Assembly: GCA_040218415.1 (NCBI GenBank)
Contig: JAVJRN010000073.1
Location: forward strand, 1 to 23,682
Source: JAVJRN01 sp040218415
GTDB lineage: Bacteria > Bacteroidota > Bacteroidia > Cytophagales > Cyclobacteriaceae
Direction: 5' to 3'
Length of the DNA: 23,682 nt
Of the stretch, positions 7,710 to 16,804 are shown piece by piece. Numbering within the stretch: position 1 is the stretch's first letter; each line of letters begins with the position of its first letter. The position numbers and the translations under genes were made by a program. The notes under the pieces were generated by a model. It was not told the DNA's origin. It saw nothing but the letters and a program-made list of their open reading frames with translations, and made no database searches.

Positions 7710-8882
7710 TTAATCATAAACTGACGAATATATCGATCCAATATGATGGTAGTTTTTATATTGCTTGGCTAATCCAACTACTTTTTGGCTGGTACTTGTC
7801 CTGTTTTCCATTAAAGAGGCGAGTGACTCAAGCGCCCGATGATACTCCTCCACATTTTGATTTCGTAGCACATAACCAATCTTATGATCAGAAACCAACG
7901 CTGAATCATCAGAAATACCGTCAGAAATCACAATAGGCAACCCCATAGCCATATATTCTCCGGTCTTGATCGGCGAGCCGTATCTTTTCGAAGGTACAGG
8001 GATAAAAGGAACCAATCCAAAATCTCCTAAACCTATATAATTCGGTATCACTCGGTGATCTACAAATGTTTGTATCAGCACCATTGCTGGTATATCCAAC
8101 TCCTGCATCCAAGTAGAAATTTCTTCTTTTGGATGATTACTTAATAACAAAAATCGAAAGGAATCTCCAAAAAAAGCATAGGCTTCTTTTATAAATTGAA
8201 ACACTTCTATGCCATAGTAAGATCCTCCAAATTTTCCTGCATATACACACACAATCTTATCGGCAAGACCTAGCTGATTTAACAAGTCTTCATTCTTTCT
8301 TTTGGCAAAATCAAAATGCTCAAAATCAACACAGGCGGGTTTCCAAAGCATATCATGCCTCATAATGCCATATTTTTTCTCACTATAGCTTTTCATAGAA
8401 GCTACGCAGGCAATTAGATGATTCGCATATTTGGCTTGTAGTTTTTCACAAAGGAATAGTATTTGAAAAGCAAGAGAATTTTTCTGCCACACTCCAGCCT
8501 CTAACATAGGCTCGGCATGCGGCTCAAAGCTGTCAATAATCAGTCTTCTGCCTGTACACAGCTTAAGAATCAAGCCATAAACGCCAGCCGTAGTACACCA
8601 GCAATGAATGGCCTTTATGTTTTCTTTTCTTATTTTACGTATAAGAATGAGGGTATTGACCACCATTTTTAAAACAGCAGCAGCACCAAACCGATGATAT
8701 CGAAGAGGCAATACTTCTATATTCTCATCAGGGTTTTGAATAGTCTTGTCTGATTGCTGTAAAGTGACGAGCACCACTTTATTGACTGATGTTTGATTTA
8801 ACATAAGGCGAACATAAGGAAGGGTGTAGGTCTGTATCAAGGCATCATGATAGTCCCAGTAAGTGATGATCAATAGCTTCAT
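7710..8882 (-). CDS. Glycosyltransferase family 4 (GT-B fold)
   Basis: A 390-residue GT4-like protein. The N-terminal half carries Rossmann-like strands (KLLIITYWDYHD, VNKVVLVTLQQ, IKAIHCWCT). The C-terminal half starts at IVCVYAGKFGGSYYGIE and ends with the donor-binding segment PIKTGEYMAMGLPIVIS, where the E in GEYMAMG fits the last part of the GT4 acid motif. FGLVPFIP precedes it. It probably acts on a lipid-linked glycan in the cytoplasm. Start is ATG 8882, overlapping the stop of the upstream GT2 gene by four bases (ATGA), so the pair is coupled. Donor sugar is unknown. Confidence 0.9.
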   Translation of the reverse strand: MKLLIITYWDYHDALIQTYTLPYVRLMLNQTSVNKVVLVTLQQSDKTIQNPDENIEVLPLRYHRFGAAAVLKMVVNTLILIRKIRKENIKAIHCWCTTAGVYGLILKLCTGRRLIIDSFEPHAEPMLEAGVWQKNSLAFQILFLCEKLQAKYANHLIACVASMKSYSEKKYGIMRHDMLWKPACVDFEHFDFAKRKNEDLLNQLGLADKIVCVYAGKFGGSYYGIEVFQFIKEAYAFFGDSFRFLLLSNHPKEEISTWMQELDIPAMVLIQTFVDHRVIPNYIGLGDFGLVPFIPVPSKRYGSPIKTGEYMAMGLPIVISDGISDDSALVSDHKIGYVLRNQNVEEYHRALESLASLMENRTSTSQKVVGLAKQYKNYHHIGSIYSSVYD

Positions 8883-9775
8883 TTACCAAACAATTTATTT
8901 ACCAAAGAGTGGCCAATCAATGCCTTAACAAGCATCATAAGGAATCTAGGCTGACCACTCATCATTAGACCTTTTAGGCTGTAATGGATTGCCAAACCTC
9001 TTTCAGCGCACAGATAGGCATGTATACTTCTCAAGTAATTCCCAGTAAGCGTTAATTTAAAATATTCCTTCTTACTTAGCGATTGTTGCGATTCAAAGAA
9101 CGCCAAGAAATTCGACACTTTTTCAACAATGTTCCAATGATTGGCGCGCATCGATCTACCTTCGTGATCATTCATAAATAGTGCGGGTGTTTTCGAAAGA
9201 TACATGGATTGATGGCGTAAGTTTTGTATCAAAAATATCCAATCTTCCATCGCTGAAAGCGTCCTTGATTCTTGAAACAGATATTTGATAGAGGTTCGCT
9301 CGAAACAAAAATTACAAGCCAAGTAGTTTCCATTCAAAAAGTCAATGTAATCAATAGAGGTTTTGTTAATTTTTCTAACATCACTTTCCACCTTCACTCC
9401 ATTAGACTGTAGAAAATAATAGTTCATTGCAAAACAATCAAAATCAGTGTTTTGTGCAATCATTATGCTGTAATTGTAGAGACAATCTGGCAACAAGAAA
9501 TCATCCGAATCTAAAAACAACAGATGAGAACCCTCCGATTGGGCTATTCCATAATTTCGAGCCGCTCCCCTTTCACTATTTTGAATATAAAAATAACGAA
9601 CCCTTGGATCCTCTATTTTTGAAACCACTAAGCTCGTTTGATCCGTACTCCCATCATCTACGATCACCAATTCAAAACTTGAATAAGTTTGAGACAACAC
9701 AGAATTAATTGTATCGAGAATAAAATTCTCACGATTATATGCCGGAATGATAATGGAAAATTTAGGCGCTTCCAA
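8879..9775 (-). CDS. Glycosyltransferase family 2, TTG start
   Basis: A 298-residue GT2 (GT-A) inverting glycosyltransferase. Visible motifs are FSIIIPAYNRE at the N-terminus, VIVDDGST (D40, D41) for nucleotide binding and the metal-binding LFLDSDD (D89-S90-D91). The C-terminal half (residues about 200-298) is less conserved and probably binds the acceptor. No ATG precedes the conserved start: the only initiation codon is TTG 9775, two codons after the in-frame TAA that ends the upstream acyltransferase (9781-9779). The two genes are therefore in the same reading frame, separated by one stop and one TCA codon. Confidence 0.9.
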   Translation of the reverse strand: MEAPKFSIIIPAYNRENFILDTINSVLSQTYSSFELVIVDDGSTDQTSLVVSKIEDPRVRYFYIQNSERGAARNYGIAQSEGSHLLFLDSDDFLLPDCLYNYSIMIAQNTDFDCFAMNYYFLQSNGVKVESDVRKINKTSIDYIDFLNGNYLACNFCFERTSIKYLFQESRTLSAMEDWIFLIQNLRHQSMYLSKTPALFMNDHEGRSMRANHWNIVEKVSNFLAFFESQQSLSKKEYFKLTLTGNYLRSIHAYLCAERGLAIHYSLKGLMMSGQPRFLMMLVKALIGHSLVNKLFGK

Positions 9776-9778
9776 TGA

Positions 9779-10885
9779 TTATAACTTTTGAAATTTCACC
9801 TTCAATTTTAAAAATGGTTGCTCCCACAAATGATAAGAGGAATAAGCTAAAACTATACTCAATAGAAAAGAGATGACCACTTCCGTAATCAACAAATTGA
9901 CGAGAAATCCATCCCATTTCAAATATTCAAATATTTTACCAACCGCATAGATGCTCACAAAATGCAACACATATAATCCATAGGTGTACCTTCCTAAAAA
10001 GCTTATGGTAGGAAAGTTAGATAGTTTGAAAAGTGAATTTGAACTATAGTTTTGCTCCATGATTACAAAACCAAAAAAAGCGCTCAAAAAAAGGCGATGT
10101 GAAGAATAATAGACCGTACCAGAAAACAATGGTTGATAAAAAACCAATAAGGCTCCAATCACATAGATGAACAATATGTGACGACCATTTAATTTATCCA
10201 TGTAATTGATCAAACGCTTGGAGTGACTACTCAAATACCCAAGAACTCCACCCAAAGCCAAATCTCCCACACAAGTCAGCGTATCTGCGATAAAGCCCAT
10301 ACCTGCTTGTCTCCAAACAAAAGAAAATAAAACAACACCTACCATAGTCCAAAGTCGGTATTTAGGGAAAATAAACAGTATTAAGGGCCAAAACAAATAG
10401 AACTGTTCTTCAATGGCAATCGACCATAAAACACCCAAAACAGCGGAATAAGGGGCTACATCATAATTATTGATAAAGAAAATGTAATACAAAGGCCTAG
10501 CAGTTTCCTCATAAGACTCTCCGATAAGCTGCATCACCATAGGTTGCACGATGAAGCCAACGAAAACCATCAAGAAAAAGAGCGGCCATATTCTCAATAC
10601 ACGTCTGATATAAAACGCCTTGATATCAACACGCTTATTTTTGGAATATTCTTTTTCGAGTAAATAAGTGATTAAATATCCGCTCAACACAAAGAAAAAA
10701 TTTACACCGAGTATTCCTAACCCTCCCATGCGCAGCACTGCTTGCAAGACACCACTTTGCTGCAACACATTATCAGTAGTATAAAAGCTGTGAGCAAAAA
10801 ACACCGCTAAAAATGCAAAAAATCTCAACCCATCCAAGTTCTCGAAATACAGGCTCTTTTTGTTCTTATTAATTAATTGTTGCAT
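9779..10885 (-). CDS. Membrane O-acyltransferase (acyltransferase family 3, OafA-like)
   Basis: A 368-residue polytopic membrane protein of the Acyl_transf_3 family. Characteristic segments are LDGLRFFAFLAVFFAHSF near the N-terminus (with the family's essential Arg and His), NFFFVLSGYLIT, FYIRRVLRIWP and WSIAIEEQFYLFWP. About ten hydrophobic segments can be counted. Such proteins carry acyl (usually acetyl) groups across the inner membrane to modify surface polysaccharides or lipids. No SGNH domain is fused at the C-terminus, so this is the short form. Start ATG 10885; 200 bases upstream are non-coding. It ends three bases before the GT2 gene, in the same frame. Confidence 0.92.
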   Translation of the reverse strand: MQQLINKNKKSLYFENLDGLRFFAFLAVFFAHSFYTTDNVLQQSGVLQAVLRMGGLGILGVNFFFVLSGYLITYLLEKEYSKNKRVDIKAFYIRRVLRIWPLFFLMVFVGFIVQPMVMQLIGESYEETARPLYYIFFINNYDVAPYSAVLGVLWSIAIEEQFYLFWPLILFIFPKYRLWTMVGVVLFSFVWRQAGMGFIADTLTCVGDLALGGVLGYLSSHSKRLINYMDKLNGRHILFIYVIGALLVFYQPLFSGTVYYSSHRLFLSAFFGFVIMEQNYSSNSLFKLSNFPTISFLGRYTYGLYVLHFVSIYAVGKIFEYLKWDGFLVNLLITEVVISFLLSIVLAYSSYHLWEQPFLKLKVKFQKL

Positions 10886-11085
10886 GGCGATTATATTGGT
10901 GCAATAGATGAGTTATTAATTTTAGAAGTATCTCTCAAATGAAAGTTCCTTTTTGTTCCAACATGTATTATATCCTCCTTTTCAATTTTTTTCTCAAATA
11001 CGTGATTCTCACTACAAGTATGTTAGGGTCCTGTCAGACTCAAGAATACCATCTTCGGATTACACAACCTGAAATGCCAATTTAT

Positions 11086-12090
11086 TCACCTTAAAATCGT
11101 TGTTAAATGGTTCTTAAGATTTATCACAGAGGCAGGTAAATACTTCACCTGTAAAAGTAGTCTTCGAAGTTTAAATTCATTGAAAACATGCTTGTCATAT
11201 TTCAGTAAAAACTCAAGGAGTTCACGGCATTTATCAAAGGAAGACTGGGCATAGTACGAGACAATTTGATGCTTGATAAAGAAACCAAAAGACTTATTGA
11301 TATCCTCCAATTGAAATTCTCTTTCTATGCTACGAAAGTTACTTTTATCAACTTCTTCATAAACTTCTAACCTTTTTAATAGATCGACCAAATGGGCTAA
11401 ACCTGGATATGATCGGCAAAATTTAGAATAAACTTTCGCCCAATCTTTCGCAAAGCGATCGGATAAGCTAACCGTTTTACTACGCTCATGCAGCCGATAT
11501 TTAGATACCACCAGATCTATTGGCTTAAAATCACCTATCAATAATAGTCTAAGAAAAAGATCATAATCCATTCCGTAGTGAAGATTTTCATCTAATAGAC
11601 CAACTTTGTCTAACGCCGACTTTCGAAAGAAACTGGCTGGTTGATCAAAGCACATCCCACTTAGGTATCGGGACATTAAATGAGGCTTATTTGTAAAATG
11701 AGGGGTAGAATCACTCATTCCTTTTCCGAAATGGATATTTCCGCCATGAACTAATACAATATTTTGATCATCAAAATGCTCAACAATTTGATTTAAAACA
11801 TTAGGCATAAAAAGATCGTCACTGTTAAGCCAAGTAACAATCTCCCCTGTGGCTCTGCGAAATCCTTTATTAATGGCTTCAGACTGTCCATTATCCTTTT
11901 CGCTCACCCAATACGAAAGCTCTTTGGAATATTTACTTATAATATCCACAGATTGATCTGTGCTACCACCATCTATGATGATGTATTCCAAGTTTGGATA
12001 TCCTTGATTCAATACCGACTGAATGGTTTCTTCAAGAAATTCTCCTTGATTATAAGAAGGGGTGATTACGGTGATTTTTGGAAGGCTCAT
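11086..12090 (-). CDS. Glycosyltransferase family 2
   Basis: A 334-residue GT2 enzyme with ITVITPSYNQGEFLEETI, YIIIDGGSTDQS (D40 and the GGST loop), the segment WVSEKDNGQSEAINKGF and the metal-binding WLNSDD (residues 87-92). SEKDNGQSEAINKG plus WLNSDD is the pattern of the WcaA-like GT2 subgroup of polysaccharide loci. After it come FDQPASFFRK and GLLDENLHYGMDYDLFLRL, also typical. The product likely extends the repeat unit on the cytoplasmic side. Start ATG 12090, 36 bases after the upstream gene. The GT2 fold ends near residue 220 and the remaining 110 residues are unassigned. Confidence 0.92.
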   Translation of the reverse strand: MSLPKITVITPSYNQGEFLEETIQSVLNQGYPNLEYIIIDGGSTDQSVDIISKYSKELSYWVSEKDNGQSEAINKGFRRATGEIVTWLNSDDLFMPNVLNQIVEHFDDQNIVLVHGGNIHFGKGMSDSTPHFTNKPHLMSRYLSGMCFDQPASFFRKSALDKVGLLDENLHYGMDYDLFLRLLLIGDFKPIDLVVSKYRLHERSKTVSLSDRFAKDWAKVYSKFCRSYPGLAHLVDLLKRLEVYEEVDKSNFRSIEREFQLEDINKSFGFFIKHQIVSYYAQSSFDKCRELLEFLLKYDKHVFNEFKLRRLLLQVKYLPASVINLKNHLTTILR

Positions 12091-12126
12091 AAATTTGGAA
12101 TATTTAGACTCCTTAATAATTGAGCG

Positions 12127-13071
12127 TTAAGATAACTTTGTTCTGATCTTAAATGATATTTTATCAATAATATTCCTATTAAATACTATCGCTCTCATCG
12201 ACCAATCCCTAGCTTTTGAATGTATAAATTCTTTGTAAACAATATCAAAATGATAATCAGGAACCCAGCTTAGGTTTAGACTATGGAGTTTCAAATATGT
12301 AGGCTCGTTAATCACTTTTTCAAAAATGTTACCCGAACCATTAGCATATAACATCTTTAATGACCTTCCTATCTCGCTTTCATAAATTTCCATTTGAAAT
12401 GGCATGCAAATACACTCATCGAATGTGGCTCCATCAATCACCACATCTTTAAGTCTTATAGTATTATAGCCCTCTTGAATTTTTAGAGACTCAAAAACAC
12501 GCATCATGGTAAAGCCCCAAGTAGGATTTTTTTGAAAATCAGTTTTCATAAGATCTTCCAAAAAACTCTCGTTTTCAAATAAATCTATCACAAGTTTGTT
12601 GAATGAACTGAGAACCGAGATATCATTTAACTTACCTTGTAGCTGGTTATGCTCATTCATTGTTGAGTAACTATATTCTTCAAAATAATCATTTAACTGA
12701 TTTAAGTCACTAAAAATAAGTGTATCCGAGTCAAAGGTCCAAAAGCCCGACAATTCATTTAATTTGCAAAACTCTTCAAGAACAATCCATTTTTGAAAAT
12801 TAAATTTAGTCCAATCTCTTGCTCCTTTATGAGCATTTATTTCAGAAAAGGACGTGCCTCCAACTCGTCTATAAACCTCACTTAAACGATGCGCCGAAGG
12901 GTTTTGCAGATAATCATCAAAAATATAGTGGTCAATCCCATAATTTTTATATTTACGATTGGATTCATCGCCTATCAGTATCGTTTTATTACCACTTCTA
13001 ACAGCAGATTTGAGAACATACTTTAGATAATGAGTATCTCCAAAATGAACAAATATCAAAGGTGTCTTCAT
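12127..13071 (-). CDS. Putative GT-A-like glycosyltransferase of unknown family
   Basis: A 314-residue protein that I do not firmly recognise. It begins with a Rossmann-like strand (TPLIFVHFGDTHYL), followed by KTILIGDESN, and has a DxD-type motif in WTFDSDTLIF (D114 and D116), where the strand before the acidic motif and the hydrophobic residues after it resemble GT-A metal sites. KFNFQKWIVLEEF just before it is like the segment preceding the DxD in capsule or galactosyl transferases. Its position one base downstream of an ABC exporter and 36 bases upstream of a GT2 supports a role in glycan assembly. It could instead be a sugar-phosphate transferase. Confidence 0.75.
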   Translation of the reverse strand: MKTPLIFVHFGDTHYLKYVLKSAVRSGNKTILIGDESNRKYKNYGIDHYIFDDYLQNPSAHRLSEVYRRVGGTSFSEINAHKGARDWTKFNFQKWIVLEEFCKLNELSGFWTFDSDTLIFSDLNQLNDYFEEYSYSTMNEHNQLQGKLNDISVLSSFNKLVIDLFENESFLEDLMKTDFQKNPTWGFTMMRVFESLKIQEGYNTIRLKDVVIDGATFDECICMPFQMEIYESEIGRSLKMLYANGSGNIFEKVINEPTYLKLHSLNLSWVPDYHFDIVYKEFIHSKARDWSMRAIVFNRNIIDKISFKIRTKLS

Positions 13072-13072
13072 C

Positions 13073-14797
13073 TTACTTAATTTTTAAACTTCCGTTTTGG
13101 AATTCGAATATTTTATCTGCGTACAATAACTGGGATTTTCGATGCGAAATAATAATTAAAGTAATACCAATATTCGCAATTTTTTTAAAGGTCTCTGTAA
13201 CATGCATTTCTGTTTCTTGATCTAATGCGGATGTCGCCTCATCTAGGATAATCACTTCTGACTTTTTATACAAAGCCCTAGCTATCGCAATTCGTTGTTT
13301 CTGACCTCCTGACAAATTTGCCCCTCGATCTCCTACGATAGAATTCAAACCATCTGGAAGGTCGTGAATCAACTTTCTTAGCGAAGCATTATCAATTGAT
13401 CGTTCGAGCAATTCTTTGTCAATATCACCCCGATTTTGTCCGAAACACACATTAGCTTCTATGGTATCATCGATAAGGAAAATATTCTGCTGTACATAGG
13501 AGATTTTGTCTTGCCATGCTCTTAGGTTATGATTATTTAAAATAATACCGTCGACCAAAATACTACCTGATTTTGGCTTTAGTAGCCCAAGGATCAGGTT
13601 TGAAAAAGTTGATTTTCCTGAACCACTCTCTCCAACTAACCCAATAACTTCTCCCTTCATTATTTCTACACTTATCCCTTCCAAGACTTGGTTTTCACTC
13701 CCAGAATAATTAAAAAAAACGTCATTAAAAACAATTGACTCATTGAATTTAATATCGCTTGTCGAAGTGTCAATAATCTCATGATCTGAGTCCATAGCTA
13801 TTAATATACTGTCAACAGCGTAGGCCTTTCCCTTTATGTTCATAACAGCGTTCATTATTCGATTAATAGAAGGAATGGTTCTAAGTACCGCTAGCCCAAA
13901 GACGCCTAACATAGTTGTTAAGTCACTTTTATCATTCAAAAAGGTCAGCCCATAAATTGTAAGCACTGAAAGCGCAAAAATCATGGATGTCTCTACAATT
14001 CTTGGTAAGGATATACTATACAGTGTTTGTTGGATTCTTAATTGTGATTCCTCTTGAATCAATTGGCGAAAAGTATTTGAAAAATAATCAAAAGTATTCG
14101 ATACGTGTATGTCGATATAACCAAAAATCATGTCAAAGATAGATTTCGTATTCAAAGGTATCAATCCATTCATACGCTCCTCCAGACTTGTTATTCTATT
14201 TTTATAAAGTTTATAAAGAATAAAATAAATCGGGGCACAGCAAAAAAACAAAACTAAAAGCAAGCGATAATCAAACAAAATTACACCGATTAACAAGATG
14301 CCGAGTATAACAATTTCGCTAGCCCCAATCATTAAAGGAGTGAGTATAAACGTAGCAAAAACCCTCGGAATATGACTTATGTCTCGTTGCATAATATTAG
14401 AGTTCAGCTTAGTAAACTTTTCAAAATCCAAATATTGATACCTCCTATAAAATAGTTGGCTAAAATGAATGTATAAATCATAAATATACCGGACCTGAAA
14501 TTGATTAATAAGAACACCTATGACGTTCTTCAGTATTACAACAGCCAGTAAAAAAAATGCCAACGCTACACCAAAGCTCTTAGTGCTTTGGAAACTAAAA
14601 CTTTCGTAAACCGATTTAACTAGGCCAAATTCATTCAAAAAGTCTGGTTTTACAATAAGGCCAAAGAGTGGAAAAATGGCTGCAACTCCGATAAGATCAA
14701 TGATTGAATTTAATAAAAGCAATAAAGCCGCTATCAATCCGGTGATCCTTGTTTTTAAGGACAGTTTTTCAAATATTTTTACTAGAGATCCAAACAA
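13073..14797 (-). CDS. ABC exporter (fused TMD-NBD), probable lipid-linked glycan flippase
   Basis: A 574-residue half-transporter with an N-terminal six-helix membrane domain (about residues 1-325; hydrophobic stretches such as LIAALLLLLNSIIDLIGVAAIFPLF) and a C-terminal ATPase domain from about residue 345. The ATPase has Walker A GESGSGKST, Q-loop YVQQNIFLIDD, signature LSGGQKQR, Walker B VIILDEATSALD and switch histidine IIISH. The DLIGVAAIFPLF segment is reminiscent of PglK/WlaB-type exporters that flip lipid-linked oligosaccharides, which fits the locus because no Wzx-type flippase is seen. No ATG is available; the best start is TTG 14797, with the frame open to a TAA at 14827. It lies one base before the next gene. 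Confidence 0.93.
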   Translation of the reverse strand: MFGSLVKIFEKLSLKTRITGLIAALLLLLNSIIDLIGVAAIFPLFGLIVKPDFLNEFGLVKSVYESFSFQSTKSFGVALAFFLLAVVILKNVIGVLINQFQVRYIYDLYIHFSQLFYRRYQYLDFEKFTKLNSNIMQRDISHIPRVFATFILTPLMIGASEIVILGILLIGVILFDYRLLLVLFFCCAPIYFILYKLYKNRITSLEERMNGLIPLNTKSIFDMIFGYIDIHVSNTFDYFSNTFRQLIQEESQLRIQQTLYSISLPRIVETSMIFALSVLTIYGLTFLNDKSDLTTMLGVFGLAVLRTIPSINRIMNAVMNIKGKAYAVDSILIAMDSDHEIIDTSTSDIKFNESIVFNDVFFNYSGSENQVLEGISVEIMKGEVIGLVGESGSGKSTFSNLILGLLKPKSGSILVDGIILNNHNLRAWQDKISYVQQNIFLIDDTIEANVCFGQNRGDIDKELLERSIDNASLRKLIHDLPDGLNSIVGDRGANLSGGQKQRIAIARALYKKSEVIILDEATSALDQETEMHVTETFKKIANIGITLIIISHRKSQLLYADKIFEFQNGSLKIK

Positions 14798-15323
14798 ATT
14801 AAAAGAATTAAATAGGTTTATGTTTTATGCAGTTCTTTAAAAAAGATTACTAACATTCCATGAGTTTAAAATTTGCTAAGAAGCACAAAAAATTGCTACC
14901 CGTGTAATCATTTAGAATAAAAATTAGATTAAAAATAAAAACGTACTTTAATTGTCGGGGATATTACCTTTTCAAGTCTGGCATTCAACTAATTGAATAT
15001 TAAAAATAAAAGAAAGTTGTCATTTAAAAACCGTAATAATGCAATCAATTTTATTTAAATAACCTCAAACAAAGAAATAATACCGAACTACTTAGTGAAA
15101 TTAATCCTATCTATTCTTAATCTGATATTCCAAACAATACTAATAGAAATCCTTAATTTAGTAATACGTGTTTCATTTCAAATACCAATATGTGCGATTG
15201 GATGCAATAACAGGTCTATTTCAAAATAACTTTTTTCATAAGTTACGAGCAAATAAAAATTCGTAATAAACCTGTTATCTGTATTCCACATTATTTAAAG
15301 ATACAATTAACAATTTTTATATA
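14798..15323. other. 526-base AT-rich intergenic region
   Basis: This gap separates the ABC exporter from the polytopic membrane protein, both on the minus strand. No open frame of convincing coding character was seen. The only structure noticed is the nested inverted repeat at 15207-15278. No good TAnnTTTG/TTTG promoter pair was found by eye, although a promoter for the exporter operon would be expected here. Confidence 0.6.
15207..15278 (-). repeat. Nested inverted repeat, possible structured leader RNA
   Basis: ATAACAGGTCTATT (15207-15220) and AATAAACCTGTTAT (15265-15278) form a 14-base outer stem. In a minus-strand transcript the single mismatch becomes a U-G wobble, so all 14 positions pair; on the plus strand it is a C-A mismatch. 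Inside lie TAACTT/AAGTTA (15228-15233 with 15240-15245) and TTACGA/TCGTAA, which partly compete. It is about 410 bases upstream of the ABC exporter start. Confidence 0.45.
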
Positions 15324-16646
15324 TCACCGACCTACCTCAATTTTGTTGATATCACGACTTGTTCGTATGGCATTATTCGGAATAATAAGTAGCGGTAATA
15401 AATAAAAAGCAATAAGCGGTATTCGATATCGCATTAAAGTTCCAAAATTAAAAGTAAAGCCAACAGATAATGCGAAACAAATTGCAAAAATGAGTGAGGA
15501 AAGTAAGAATGGATTTTTTAGATTCTTCCATATTAAACCGACTTTCATGGAATAAAATGTAATGAGCAACATCGCTAGACTCTCCAAAGCTGCAAAAAGC
15601 ATCAATGGACTATTGACCTCCCAAATAAACGGACGGAATAATGAAACTATGATAGAACTAGGAGCCAATTTAATGATCGAGTTGAATGTCCCATCTAGCT
15701 CCCCCAGCGTATACCCTGATCCAGCCCCTTTTCCGCTATGATACCTAATATCATATGCTGTAATCGTGATGCGTTCTGCTAGCTCGTCCATCTTATACTT
15801 CTCCGTACTATTTAATAAAGATGTAGAGGCATTTATAGCACCAAACCCCAATCCTGCAACAATTAGTGGCAGAATCGCAAATTTAATCACTTGATTTTTT
15901 GTACGCTCTAGGAAGGTCAATGAAAAAAACAGCAAAGCTGCTGGTACCAAAATAATGATGATATAGACTTTTATTGTATATACTAATAAGATTAGCACCG
16001 ATACCAAAAGTAAATTATTGACTGTTAGCCTTGATGTTCTCTTTATTTCAAGTAAAGTGGCCACCAATAGAAAAGTACCACCTAATGTCAAACTATCTTT
16101 CAACAGACCTGAGCCCCAAATAAATAAAGATGGAAAAAACAACAAAATCGTTGCGAGTCTCCGGCGATTGTTTGGAAACATTTTATCCAAGACGACTAAC
16201 AATCGCCAAGATCCGTAAAAAGAGAATGCCGCAAAAAATAATGCCGTCGAGCTGTAAGTATGAATCGTTAATAAATCAATAATCCCCGCAATTACACCAA
16301 CCAAATAAGACCCTAGATCATTGTACCAAAAAAGTTTGTGATAATATTCATAACTAATCGAAGGAGCATCTTCGGTTCTTAGAACGAGTGAAACCCCTTT
16401 GAATATATCGTCAAGAAAAGCTTCTCTAATTACACCACTATGATAAAAATAATGATATGTATCTCCCCCGGAATAATAAAATTGATACACCAATCCAATA
16501 AAAATAGCTCCAAAGAATTTCAGCGTGAGGGCTGGTATGAAATAGCTAATCAGATGTTTTTGTGTAATCCGACTTCTTATCATATAAGCTAAAGCTAAAA
16601 ATAGAAGGAAATAAATCGGCGTGATTATTATGTCATTAATTGTCAA
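15324..16646 (-). CDS. Polytopic membrane protein, candidate polymerase or GT-C enzyme
   Basis: A 440-residue integral membrane protein with about ten to eleven hydrophobic segments (first at residues about 6-24, second about 35-58). The loop after the second helix reads YYSGGDTYHYFYHS; an acidic residue in the first periplasmic loop is typical of GT-C glycosyltransferases, and a long periplasmic loop with YKMDELAERI and GKGAGSGYTLGELDG lies near residues 285-325. It could be a Wzy-like repeat-unit polymerase or a lipid-linked-sugar-dependent transferase; I do not recognise a defined family. The only start available is TTG 16646, with an in-frame TAA two codons upstream. Confidence 0.75.
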   Translation of the reverse strand: MTINDIIITPIYFLLFLALAYMIRSRITQKHLISYFIPALTLKFFGAIFIGLVYQFYYSGGDTYHYFYHSGVIREAFLDDIFKGVSLVLRTEDAPSISYEYYHKLFWYNDLGSYLVGVIAGIIDLLTIHTYSSTALFFAAFSFYGSWRLLVVLDKMFPNNRRRLATILLFFPSLFIWGSGLLKDSLTLGGTFLLVATLLEIKRTSRLTVNNLLLVSVLILLVYTIKVYIIIILVPAALLFFSLTFLERTKNQVIKFAILPLIVAGLGFGAINASTSLLNSTEKYKMDELAERITITAYDIRYHSGKGAGSGYTLGELDGTFNSIIKLAPSSIIVSLFRPFIWEVNSPLMLFAALESLAMLLITFYSMKVGLIWKNLKNPFLLSSLIFAICFALSVGFTFNFGTLMRYRIPLIAFYLLPLLIIPNNAIRTSRDINKIEVGR

Positions 16647-16804
16647 TTTATTTTATCGAAAAAGGGTAAACATTAATTGTTTAAGCTATTTAAATTCTTT
16701 AGAGATCTTAAATTAATTGTATGAAATATAAGTTCATCACCTACATGAAGCTTGCTAAACATTATTATAAACAAGGATAAGTCATAAATCTACTCTGCAT
16801 CACA

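Noticed and set aside
11030..11060. Short near-palindrome around CTGTCAG resembling an insertion-sequence end
   Set aside because: No matching second end, no target duplication and no transposase could be found.
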